A stretch of 64,000 nt of DNA from Lathyrus oleraceus (taxonomy: Eukaryota > Streptophyta > Magnoliopsida > Fabales > Fabaceae): NCBI RefSeq assembly GCF_024323335.1, contig NC_066581.1, forward strand, positions 446,301,816-446,365,815, written 5' to 3'. A program made the position numbers and the translations under genes. Shown one piece after another: positions 1 to 9,721 of this stretch. Under the pieces are notes generated by a model. It did no database searches. It saw only the letters and a program-made list of their open reading frames with translations, and had not been told where the DNA came from. The stretch's first letter is position 1, and each line of letters begins with the position of its first letter.

Positions 1-718
1 CACGAGTTACGAGAGGAAAAGGGTCACCTTCGATCCTATTCCTATGACGTACGCAGAGTTATATCCCTCTTTGATAGAAAGGAAGCTGATTACTCCGAGA
101 GACCCACCGACTATACTTGCTAACCCCTAGTGGTGGTATAAGCCTGAGTTACATTGTGTTTACCATTCTGGTGCTCCCGGCCACGACGTGGAGAATTGTT
201 ACCCCTTGAAGACCAAGGGTCAAGACCTTGTGAGGTGTGGTATTTTATGTTTTGAGGACGTAGGCCCTAATGTGAAGAAGAACCCATTGCCCGAACATGG
301 GAAATCTGTCAACATGGTCCAGGGTTGCCCTGGAAAATACAAGGTCAAATATGTCAGTCATATTCAACAGTCTTTGGTCCAGATGCATCGTTTGTTGTGT
401 GACTACAGTCATTATGAGCATGACCATGATAGATGCCGAGTCTACTCTGTTAACCGATTGGGTTGTTGCCAGGTGCGCAAGGATGTTCAGGAAATACTGG
501 ACGAAGGAGTCATTGAGATCCTTCAAAACAGGAATGTTGATGAAAATGAGCCTGAGGTCAATGTGATCTCCCTAGTGTTCCGGATACCCAAGCCTGTTAT
601 CATCAAGTACAATGGTAGCAAGCAGAAGGCTTCTCCCGCTCTGATCATTAAGCCTGCTGGACCTGTGCCTTACTCCTCTGAAAAGGCAGTTCCCTATCGC
701 TACAACGCCGTAGCAGTA
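1..718 (+). pseudogene. gag: E1 gag C-terminal part with a variant zinc knuckle
   Basis: This is the nucleocapsid-like end of gag, read in the frame starting at base 2. It closely matches the E3 gag at 32.1-32.8 kb. The knuckle at 155-199 is C-x2-H-x5-H-x4-C, not the usual C-x2-C-x4-H-x4-C. A Cys-rich stretch follows (residues such as C-G-I-L-C, C-S/C-R-V). An in-frame TAG at 128-130 replaces the CAG (Gln) found in E3, so the copy cannot make an intact product. The frame runs into the E4 insertion at 719 and resumes at 7000. Retroviral-type gag packages element RNA in cytoplasmic particles; that role is known for the family and cannot be active here. Confidence 0.85.
714..718. repeat. Target-site duplication of E4, left copy
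   Basis: CAGTA directly precedes the TG of E4 and is repeated at 6995-6999 after its terminal CA. Five bases is the usual size for plant LTR elements. Confidence 0.9.
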
Positions 719-2166
719 TGTAAGACCCCAATTTTGGGCCCTAAGATCCCTCATGGCCCATAACACATCATATCATGGCCTCAAGGATCATTGCATGCCT
801 TTGTCCCCTCCTAGTGGGTGGTTGCCTTGTGGGTTGTTTCTTGATCACCAAGCATACTTTGCATTTGTATATTATTGCCTTTCATATGTTTATCATTCAA
901 AAGTACAAAAATATTGTCAGTTTAACCTTGTTGATTGCAGTTAAAGCAATCATCAGAAATTAGGTCAAAGACAGTCAACAGTCAGTCAAAGCAATGGATG
1001 GTGGCCATTCTTGTAGAATTTGGGCACCATGATCAGTAATCAAGAGTTCATACAACTTGGGACATCATTTGAAGTCAAGTTCTCAAGGAATTAGGGTTTG
1101 GAAAACATCAGAAATGCTCCAGTCATTTAAAACCCTAGAAAAGTCAAACTTGGTCAACTGTGGATTTAATCAATGATTTGATGGATAGAATTGATTTGAA
1201 GGAGCTCATTGATGCTTATATAAGCCTCATCTATCATGTCAAACCTCATCATCGGAGAATTTGAAGTAAAATCAGAAATTTCCCAAAATAGAAAGTGGAC
1301 CTGTAATTTCAACTGCCAAAAATGGAAACTTCTTGATCTTAAACTTACATCATGATACAAGCTTCAAATGAATTTTTGCCCAACATGAAAGTTGAAGATC
1401 TTGTTCTCCCATTTTCAAAAAGTCCAAGAACTCCCAAATCCCATGTGTGGTTGTCAAGATATGATCAATTCATTTTCACAATTTCATGAACTTCAAAGAG
1501 CCATAACTCATGAACCATAAGGCCAAATTTGGTGGGGTTTTTTCCTACAAACCACATTTTTCATCCTCTTTCCAAAAATATAAATTTCATTCATCAAAAC
1601 CTTGCCAATCAAAATGGCATTTTTGGACCTATTTCATTTAAAATTCAAGTTTGACTCATAGTTGACTTTTTGTTTCTTTGACTTTTTCTCACTTTGGCCA
1701 ATTGGGAAATGTTTAGAATCATGTTTGAAACTTTCTCCAAGCCCTAAATCATGTTCATACCACCATTATGCCATCACTTTGGACCAAAAGGTGCAAACTT
1801 GAAAATTTGGCAAATGGCTTCATATAAGCAAATCAATGTTAGCAATCAATAAGGAGACCAAAAACAGCAAACACAATTGTCATATACAGCCTATTTTAAG
1901 GCCCATTCGACCACAAACTTACACCCTCCATATGCAATGCTCATAATTGGAAATTTGGCAAATGGACTCATAAGAACCAAACAAGTTAACCACTCATAAG
2001 CAGACTACAAAACAGCAATTGGATGGTCTGTTTGCAGCATTTCCAGGCCCATTTCGACCACAAACTCACACCTCCATTTCCATACTTTCCAAATTAGCAA
2101 AATGGCATTTGGTCTTCATTAAACTAAACCAGTTTAGCATTTGATTAGTAGAGGTAAAACAGACAA

Positions 2167-2173
2167 TATAAAG
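2167..2173 (+). promoter_or_regulatory. Possible TATA box of E4
   Basis: TATAAAG lies about 1.45 kb from the LTR start. The TATA boxes of the E2, E3 and E0 LTRs lie 1.39-1.52 kb from theirs. A pyrimidine-rich, C/A-rich stretch follows. Another candidate, TATATAAG near 1217, is closer to the LTR start and fits the spacing less well. Confidence 0.4.
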
Positions 2174-5100
2174 TGTATTTTCTGACATTTGCCAACCCTA
2201 GACAGCCTCCATTCACACAAGAAAACTCATTCTCTCTCAATTCCATGTTCTTGCATTTTCGAAAATCTTCCAAAATTCCCAAAGGATCACGAGCTGGCTT
2301 GGGTGTTTCATCAACTGAACAGCATTGTGGGTCTATTTCAACCACTGCTTCACATCTGTAAAGCTCCATTTTCCCAGCTGCTACTTCAATACTCAACAAT
2401 GGCCAAATTCGATTGGAGCATGTTCAAGGGTTGCTAAGCTCAAAGTCTCCACCAATCATCATTTAGAGGCATGCTTTGCATCTGTTTCAAGCACTAAGGG
2501 CCAGAAAACACTTAAATCTCCATCTGCCCTGCAACATTGGTCAGTTTTCGATCTATCTTTTTTCCTAAACTATGCCATGTGTTAAATAGGTTGTGGTTTG
2601 CTGGTTGCTTTAAACTTTGTCTCATGTAAAATAGTTGAGTATATTGTTGGAAATCTGGAAATGAAAAATAATGCTCAAATGTGTTTTGGCTCGATGTGGT
2701 TTGTTTAAACTGATTTAATGAAATCTATTGCTGAAATGTTGATGTACATGGCTTGATGTTTCAATTGGTGTGTCCCATTCTCATTTCTGGAAAATGTTCG
2801 ATTTGAGCTTGTTAAGATGATGAAGATCATACTGTGTTTAAACTTTTGCTCTGCCCAGAATTTTCTCATAATCTTGTTTGGTTTGTTGTTAGTTAATGTT
2901 GCATAATGATGTTGTTTAACTGCCATGTGGTTTGCCATGATAGAATTTCGATTGATGATGATTGATGAACATGATGAATATGCCCTGCTGTTGTGATAAA
3001 CCCTCATACTTTTTTCCAGAACTCCAATTCATGTTGTGTTGGTTGCTGTTTGTTACATGTTGCATGATGCTGTACCAATGCCATGTTGTTTGTGAGCTTT
3101 TGTTGGATTTCATTTTGATCGGTTGCATGAAGTTGAATGATAAACCCTGCTGCTGTTAAAACCCTAGGGTTTTAAAACCAGAAAATTTGAACATTGGTTG
3201 GTCGGTTTACTGTTCCATTGGGTTTGGACCAATGGGAACATTTCGTTTCCTCTGCCAAAACGCAGAGTTTTGTTAAGTGACACGCTAAATTACAAAAATG
3301 CCACCGTTGACCCCACGTTGACCATATGCCATGCTATGTGTTTCATATTTTGTTCCATTTGTTCATCCAACTTCAACAATTCATTTCTCTTTCAATTTTC
3401 ATCCAAAAATCATGAAATTTTTTCCATCATGTTCATGAGAATGTCCTCTATTTTATCATGATTTTAAATTAATTTTTCATTGGCTGGATTTTAATTGATA
3501 ATTGATTTCTTGACAAGTATGCACATTTGACACCCTTTGCCATTTCTTTTGTGAAATAATGATGATGCATCCTTTGCCCCTGAAATTTTTTGTGGTGAAA
3601 CTAGACTCATTCATCTTCATTTTGGTATAAAGATTGTGCATTTATCATTTGTGGTTTGCTAGTTATGATTTTTTGAACTAGGGTGTGACAATTTGTGTCA
3701 CACCAATGATGTGCATTTTCTTGATTTTTGTTCATATGTCTCCTGGCCTCCAAATGATCCCAAATTTTTCATGAGTGATCTCTTACATGTCTAGTTTGTG
3801 TATGAATTTTCTTGGAATTAATCATGCTGTTTCCAATTTATTTGAGAATTTTCTTCCCTGCCTAGTCAATTGTTGACTTTATGTGCTACATGTTGCCAAA
3901 TCTTTTGTGAAATTCTCAAATCTTATTGTATGATCATGAAATTTCATATGTGATAAATAGACTCTTTGAGCTTTGCATTGGTGTTAATCTCATTCATTTC
4001 TCTTCTGTTTTCAATTTGATATGATTTTTTGAAGTTGACCCATGTTTGTTGACCTCCATTGTGCATGCTTGAATTTGGTTTGACTTCATGATTTTAATTG
4101 ACTGCCTTCCTCTCATCCAAATGCCATGAAATTTGACATGCTTGCCATGCTAGATGTTAGGATTGAATGTGATTTATTTCATAATTTTTGAGAATGTTTG
4201 GGTTGACTTTTGAATGAAGTCTTGCTGTTGACCTATTTGTGCTTCTTACTGCCATGCTTTGGATTCTTTTGTGTATGAAATGACAATGATGCATGATTTG
4301 ATTGTGAATCCAATTGAGATTACTTCTTAAATGTTTGAACATGAATTGGGTTGACCTTCCTTTGCTGTTTGACTTTTTTCTTTCATCTTTGACCCTAGGC
4401 TAGTCCTAGTGGTCTTTTGAGCTTACAATTGAGCTATTGTTTCAGGTTAAGCACCAAAGCCTCAAAGATCTTTCAAATTTGATTGAGTTGGATTATATAT
4501 TGTGCTAACCCTTGTTTTGTAGGTGTGACTCATATGAGTTTGGCTTTGTGCCTTGGCACCTCTGTTTATGGTTGACTGTTGTTTATCCATTTCTTTTGGT
4601 TTGAACTGTTGACTTGTTTACTAATAAGTTTGACTTTTTCAGGTACTTTAGTTGCTTAAGTTCTTTGAACTTGCTTGCTTTGCTATTTAGCATTTGCTTT
4701 GAGGTATAAACCTTTCTTCTTCATGTAGTCTGGAGACCCGTTCTGTTATTTGACCGGGCAAACTGTCTGAAGTCCTCCTTAAGAGGCAATGCCTGTGTGT
4801 GTTTAAAATTGTCCCAAGCAGGAAAAGTCCTTCAAGTAAGGCAATTGGTGGAAGGTAGGGATAAGTAATCTATCCCCCACTATTCAGTGTGTCCTCTCTT
4901 TGCTCCCATTACATGGTTGAAGCATTGAGATAAATACCCAAGATCTAATAGAGTCAATAATGTGGAAAGAGCTCCATCTTTCTGAGCTCCCACACTTTCT
5001 TTGATGCTCTCTCTGATCTGAGATAGAAGCAATGAGGCACACCCCTCATCTCCTTTTCATCTGCTTCACCTTAGCCTCTCAATGGCAAGGTTAAGAGCGA

Positions 5101-5299
5101 CCTTCACCTATTACAGTGGACTTTCAAAGTCAAACCCTCTTGTGTGAGCCCCCCTGTTTTGGCTATAGAGTGTGCTGTTTGATATTCATTGATTGACTGA
5201 TTGCTTCATGTGCACTTGTTTGCCTGTATGTTATGCATTTATCATCATCATCAATTGCCATTAGTGCATGATCATATCATTTGTCTGTGTGACTTTTAT

Positions 5300-5990
5300 C
5301 ATTGTTGTTTGCCCATTGAGGACAATTGTAAGTCCATTGCGTTGGCATTTGCTCCTATGATATGGAAGGATAGAGTGTAGGACCTCATTGGTCACTCATA
5401 TCTTCTGTTTTATCTGTTTGTATGTGAGGATACAGTTATAAGTCCCTGTAAGTTGGCATCTGTTGTCCTGTGATCATAATTTGATCTGTTTGATTTGTAT
5501 GTGAGGTTGCAGCTATAAGTCCCTGCAAGTTGGCATCTGCTTTCCTGTGATCATAGTTTGTTTTATCTGTTTGTGTGAGAGGTTGCAATTATAAGTCCCT
5601 GTAAGTTGGCATTTGCATTCCTGTGATCATATTGTTGCTTTTGTTCTTGTATGTGAGGATCCATTGTAAGTCCCTGTAATGTGACATTGGATTTCCTAGG
5701 ACCATACTGTGGAGTTAACCTAAGTCCAGATAGATTGGCAGTTGACTTCCACATTTCATTCTTGTTTTCTTTTGAGGAGATTAGTGTAAGACCATTGAGT
5801 GGCATCTGATATCCATTTCTGTTTTAGGAGACTGGTGTAAATCCATCTATTGGTATCCGGGATCCGCCTTTTATTTCTTTGCCTGTGGAGATTAGTGTAA
5901 GACCATTGAGTGGCTTCTGATATCCCTTTTGTTTTAGGAGATTGGTATAAGACCAGTGATTGGCATCCGATATCCGCTTTTGCTTTCTTT
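5300..5990 (+). repeat. Degenerate tandem repeats inside E4
   Basis: About eight imperfect units of 60-95 bp recur. The first half repeats 'TGTGAGG..., AAGTCCCTGTAAGTTGGCAT..., CCTGTGATCAT'. The second half repeats 'GGAGATTAGTGTAAGACCATTGAGTGGC..., GATATCC'. They belong to the LTR and have no coding pattern. Confidence 0.75.
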
Positions 5991-6742
5991 GTTTGTTTAT
6001 TATTATCCATTGCTATTCCAAAGGACACACTTGAATCATCTTCTATATGATTTCAAGAAGTGAACCTTCTAAGAAGTTTTACCATCCACCCCCATCCATT
6101 CATTATTCATTATGTCCTAAACCTTTTCACACAATACCTTTCAAATTTGACATAAGTGTTGTGCAAACATCTTCATGTTTTCAAATTAAAAACCTGGACT
6201 CAAGTCCTTGACTTTTTTTTCAAACTTCATTTCATAATACTTGTTCAAATCAATCTTAATCATACTTTGACTCCATTTTCATAATCACAATCAATTAACT
6301 TCACTCATTCAATTGTTTTGGCTTTGTCCATTGTTAATCTTTTCATACATGAGCTAGAGGTTTGATTTATCTTAGTGGTTGATGTTAATCTCACCTTCTG
6401 TCTTTAGTGATTGAATTGTAAGTCTTCCTTGCCTATTATAGGGTTAACCCCTCCCTGGCAAGTTGAAGTTGTTCTCACATGGTGGACGTTGTTGTTTGTA
6501 TAAGGTTGAGTTTTCTCCCGTGGATAACGTAAGACCTAGGGTTTGTGTTTAAAATTGAACCTAACCCACTTTTGGAAATCTTTTGGCCGAACTACGGCGT
6601 TTTGATCCTTACCTTTGATGGAAGGTACGTAGGCAGCGGGTTCATCCGTTCAAACCCAATAAAAATTGTATATTCTTTTCTCACCATCCCAATCATGTTT
6701 GCACAATACATATGTCATAACAAATATTAATTTAGCATAACA

Positions 6743-6925
6743 AGTGTGAAAAGGGCTCCCTAGGAGTACCTAGGACGTAGTGGGTGCCTAACACCTTCCC
6801 ATTGCGTAATTTACCCCTTACCCAGACTCTCTGATCTTTTATTAGTTTTCTACGTGTAAAACTTCTTAGGCTTTTGTTCGCTTTTTAGCCAGTCCTTCGG
6901 ATAAATAAAAGTGCGGTGGCGACTC
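6743..6925 (+). promoter_or_regulatory. Conserved LTR-end block of E4: hairpin, AATAAA-like signal, PBS-like 9-mer
   Basis: This block recurs near the 3' end of every Ogre LTR end in the window. CCTAGG-AGTA-CCTAGG (6759-6774) can form a 6-bp stem with a 4-nt loop. GGGTGCCTAACACCTTCC follows, then AATAAA near 6905, then TGGCGACTC (6917-6925). The last equals the first nine bases of the E3 primer site and lies 69 nt before the LTR end. The function is unknown; an RNA structure in R/U5 is the simplest reading. Confidence 0.7.
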
Positions 6926-6994
6926 GAAATTTCAATGTATCTCTTAGCTTATGATTTAATCGATAGATCATATAGCGACGAATACACCGCTACA

Positions 6995-6999
6995 CAGTA
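6995..6999. repeat. Target-site duplication of E4, right copy
   Basis: CAGTA, matching 714-718. The E1 coding sequence resumes immediately after it. Confidence 0.9.
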
Positions 7000-8190
7000 G
7001 AGAATGGGAAAAAGGTGTCCTTGCCCTCTTCTTCTGTTGTGAATATTGCCGATGTTAGCGGTTTGACCCGTAGTGGCCGTGTATTTTCAGCATCGCCGAA
7101 GCCTCAAATTAATGCTGATTTTGTTGAACGCCCGATTGGGAACGTTGTGAATTCTCCGAATCCGGCACTTGCTGTTAAGCCCTCCTCCGTACTGAAAACT
7201 CCTACTTCTGTTGGACCGAGTGGCAATGTGAAAGAAGACTGTGATGAGATGTTGAGACTCATCAAAAGGAGCGAGTACAATGTTGTAGACTAACTTCTAC
7301 AAACGCCATCCAAAATATATGTGTTATCCTTACTCTTAAATTCAGAACCACACCGAGAGGCTCTGTAGAAGGTGTTGGATGTGGCATATGTAGATCACGA
7401 TGTCACTTTGGAGTAATTCGATAGCATTGTTGCAAACATTACTGCTTGCAACAACCTGAGCTTTTGTGACTCTGATCTCCCTGAGGAGGGAAGATACCAC
7501 AACTTGGCTTTACATATATCTATGAATTGCATAGACAACACCATGTCCAATGTGCTGGTGGACACCGGGTCATCATTGAACATATTGCCAAAGTCCACTC
7601 TCTCAAAGCTATCATATCAAGGGCCTCCCATGAGGCAGAGTGGAGTAGTTATGAAGGCTTTCGATGGGTCTCGCAAAACTGTGATTGGGGAAGTTGATCT
7701 CCCAATCAAGATTGGACCAAGTGATTTCCAGATTACCTTCCAAGTTATGGACATTCACCCATCGTATAGTTGTCTCTTAGGTAGACCATGGATTCACGAG
7801 GCAGGTGCCGTGACATCCACCTTACACCAGAAGCTGAAATTTGTGAAGAACAAGAAACTGGTGGTGGTAGGGGGAGAGAGGGCTCTCCTGGTTAGCCATT
7901 TGTCTTCCTTCTCTTATATAGATATTGAGGTTGAAATTGGAACTCCTTTCCAAGCTTTATCTATAACTGAGCCTATTGAGAAGAGAACTCCTTCATTTGC
8001 TTCCTACAAAGATGCAAAGCTGGCCATTGAGCATGGTGCAACCACTGGTTTAGGAAAAATGATTGAGTCAGAAGGCAACGAGTCCCGGGCTGGCATAGGT
8101 TTTTCTTCTGGTACTTTCAACAAGAAAGGGTTATTCAAGAGTGTAGGTTTCATCCACACTGGTCTAGATGAGGAGGCTGCTGCCGTCTAA
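7000..8190 (+). pseudogene. pro: E1 aspartic protease region
   Basis: Retroviral-type aspartic protease that would cut the polyprotein. The active-site motif V-D-T-G-S-S-L-N is intact, with the Asp codon at 7561-7563. A flap-like hydrophobic segment and the C-terminal C-L-L-G-R-P-W-I motif follow, as expected for Ogre/Tat proteases. The frame is broken by TAA at 7291-7293, TAG at 7366-7368, TAA at 7414-7416 and TAA at 8188-8190. The first three replace Gln codons seen in E3 by single C-to-T changes. No frameshift is visible, so decay was by nonsense mutation. E3 carries the same region on the minus strand at 30.9-31.9 kb. Confidence 0.88.
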
Positions 8191-9135
8191 GAAGAAGATG
8201 CAGAGGATTTTGGCAATTTCATCATCCCTGGAGGGGTCTACAACAATTGGGTCGTTGTGGATATTCCAATAATTGTCCATAAGTCAAGGTTGATTTCTAA
8301 ACCCATTGAACATAATGACCCAACACCATCTCCCAATTTTGAATTCCCTGTATTTGAGGCAGAGGAAGATGATGTTGAAGAGATTCCTGATGAGATCACC
8401 CAGCTACTTAAGCATGAAGAGAAAATCATTCAGCCGCATCTTGAGAATCTGGAAACAGTCAACTTGGGGTCTGAAGATTGTGTGCGAGAGGTAAAGATTG
8501 GGGCACTTCTGGAAGAATATTTTAAGAAGGGGTTGATTAAGTTGCTACGAGAATATGTTTACGTCTTTGCCTGGTCATATGAAGACATGCCTGGTCTAGA
8601 TACTGATATTGTGCAACATTTCCTACCTCTAAAGCCTGAGTGCATGCTTGTAAAGTAGAAGCTCAGAAGAACTCATCCTGATATGGCAGTGAAGATCAAA
8701 GAGGAAGTTCAGAAGCAAATTGATGCGGGGTTCCTGGTGACTTCTATATATCCTCAATGGGTGGCCAATATTGTGCCCTTGCCTAAGAAAGATGGAAAAG
8801 TCCGGATGTGTGTGGACTATAGAGACTTGAATAAAGCTAGTCCGAAAGATGATTTCCCTCTACCACATATTGATATGTTGGTAGATAATACTGCTAAATT
8901 CAAGGTCTTCTCGTTTATGGATGGATTTTCCGGATATAATCAGATTAAAATGGCACCCGAGGATATGGAGAAGACAACATCCATCACACCTTGGGGAACA
9001 TTCTGTTATCGAGTGATGCCCTTCGGTTTGAAGAACGCCGGAGCCACGTATCAATGAGCTATGACTACCTTGTTCCATGATATGATGCACAAGAAGATTG
9101 AGGTATATGTCGATGATATGATCGCCAAGTCAAGA
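8191..9135 (+). pseudogene. pol: E1 reverse transcriptase, N-terminal and palm part, intron absent
   Basis: This continues in the protease frame. A linker rich in acidic residues precedes the RT core: D-G-K-V-R-M-C-V-D-Y-R-D-L-N, the F-S-F-M-D-G-F-S-G-Y-N-Q block and Y-V-D-D-M-I catalytic box are all readable. Stops occur at 8656-8658 (TAG for CAG) and 9055-9057 (TGA for Arg). The 263-bp intron of E3 is missing exactly at the splice junction (between about 8288 and 8289). Just after Y-V-D-D-M-I-A-K the frame jumps straight into the integrase tail near 9136. The RT C-terminus, RNase H and most of integrase are therefore missing. Confidence 0.88.
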
Positions 9136-9537
9136 TCGGAGGCTGTACTCCCAGTAGAGGTGGAGATCCCATCAATGAGAGTCTTGATGGAGGCCAAGTT
9201 GACTGATGCTGAATGGGTTCAGAGTCGTTATGACCAGCTGAATCTGATAGAGGAGAAGAGATTGACTGCCATGTGTCATGGTCAGTTGTATCAACAAAGG
9301 ATGAAGAAAGCTTTTGATAAGAAGGTCAAGCGTCGTGTGTTTCGAGAAGGTGACCTTGTGCTCAAGAAAGTCTTGTCTTTCGCGCCCGATTCTAGGGGCA
9401 AGTGGACTCCAAACTATGAGGGTCCGTATGTTGTTAAGAGAGCCTTTTTAGGCGGTGCTTTGATGCTTACAACTATGGATGGGGAGGATTTCACTCGTCC
9501 TGTGAATTCAGATGCAGTCAAGAAATACTTCGCCTAA
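9136..9537 (+). pseudogene. pol: E1 integrase C-terminal remnant fused in frame to RT
   Basis: Only the integrase tail remains: the V-L-P-V-E-V segment, the R-Y-D-Q-L-N-L-I-E-E-K-R-L helix, and the basic end with P-N-Y-E-G-P-Y-V-V, ending V-K-K-Y-F-A and TAA. The zinc finger and DDE core are absent. Compared with E3, about 2.2 kb is missing between the RT catalytic box and this point, and the fusion keeps the frame. It closely matches E3 (24651-25060), E2 (41094-41497) and, more distantly, E0 (52327-52648). Confidence 0.88.
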
Positions 9538-9555
9538 AAAATTAAAATTGAATAG

Positions 9556-9721
9556 CTCGCTATGTTAAAAACCCGAAAGGGCGGCGTAGGCAAAAATGAG
9601 CGTCTCGGTGGATTGAAAACCCGAAAGGGGGATCCAGGCAAAAGATAGAGACACAAAAGATATATAATAATGATATATGTATCCCGCTAGATTGAGTACC
9701 TCATCCTGGGGAAATCTAGGC
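9556..9721 (+). other. E1 stem-loop array after the integrase stop
   Basis: Three consecutive potential hairpins start about 22 bases after the stop. Unit 1 pairs CTATG (9560-9564) with CGTAG (9585-9589) around CCC-GAAA-GGG. Unit 2 pairs TGGAT (9609-9613) with ATCCA (9632-9636) around the same core. Unit 3 pairs CTAGATT (9687-9693) with AATCTAG (9713-9719). Each is followed by GGCAAAA. E2, E3 and E0 have the same arrangement with changed but still pairing stems. Pairing is read by eye; no folding energy was computed. Confidence 0.7.

Larger units (their letters stand above)
719..6994 (+). mobile_element. E4: solo LTR of an Ogre-like element, 6.3 kb
   Basis: The segment begins TGTAAGACCCC and ends CCGCTACA, the same termini as the other Ogre LTRs here. 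It is flanked by CAGTA at 714-718 and 6995-6999. It has no PBS, polypurine tract or coding remnant, so it is one LTR left after LTR-LTR recombination. It sits in gag-pro of E1 and splits the frame between a Val-Ala-Val stretch and the downstream Leu-Pro-Ser-Ser. At 6276 bp it is the longest LTR in the window, part of the extra length being the tandem repeats near 5.3-6.0 kb. The short open frames inside look accidental. Confidence 0.93.

Noticed and set aside
245..526. Antisense open frames over gag and pol, such as 245-526, 8860-9090, 16307-16693, 25113-25523
   Set aside because: They are shadows of the retrotransposon frames on the opposite strand.
1166..1360. Second TATA near 1217 as the E4 promoter
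   Set aside because: The distance to the LTR start is about 0.5 kb, unlike the 1.4-1.5 kb seen in E0, E2 and E3.
2145..2585. Small host gene in 2145-2585, suggested by several open frames
   Set aside because: It lies inside E4 just after its likely TATA box; the frames overlap on both strands and have no recognisable domain.
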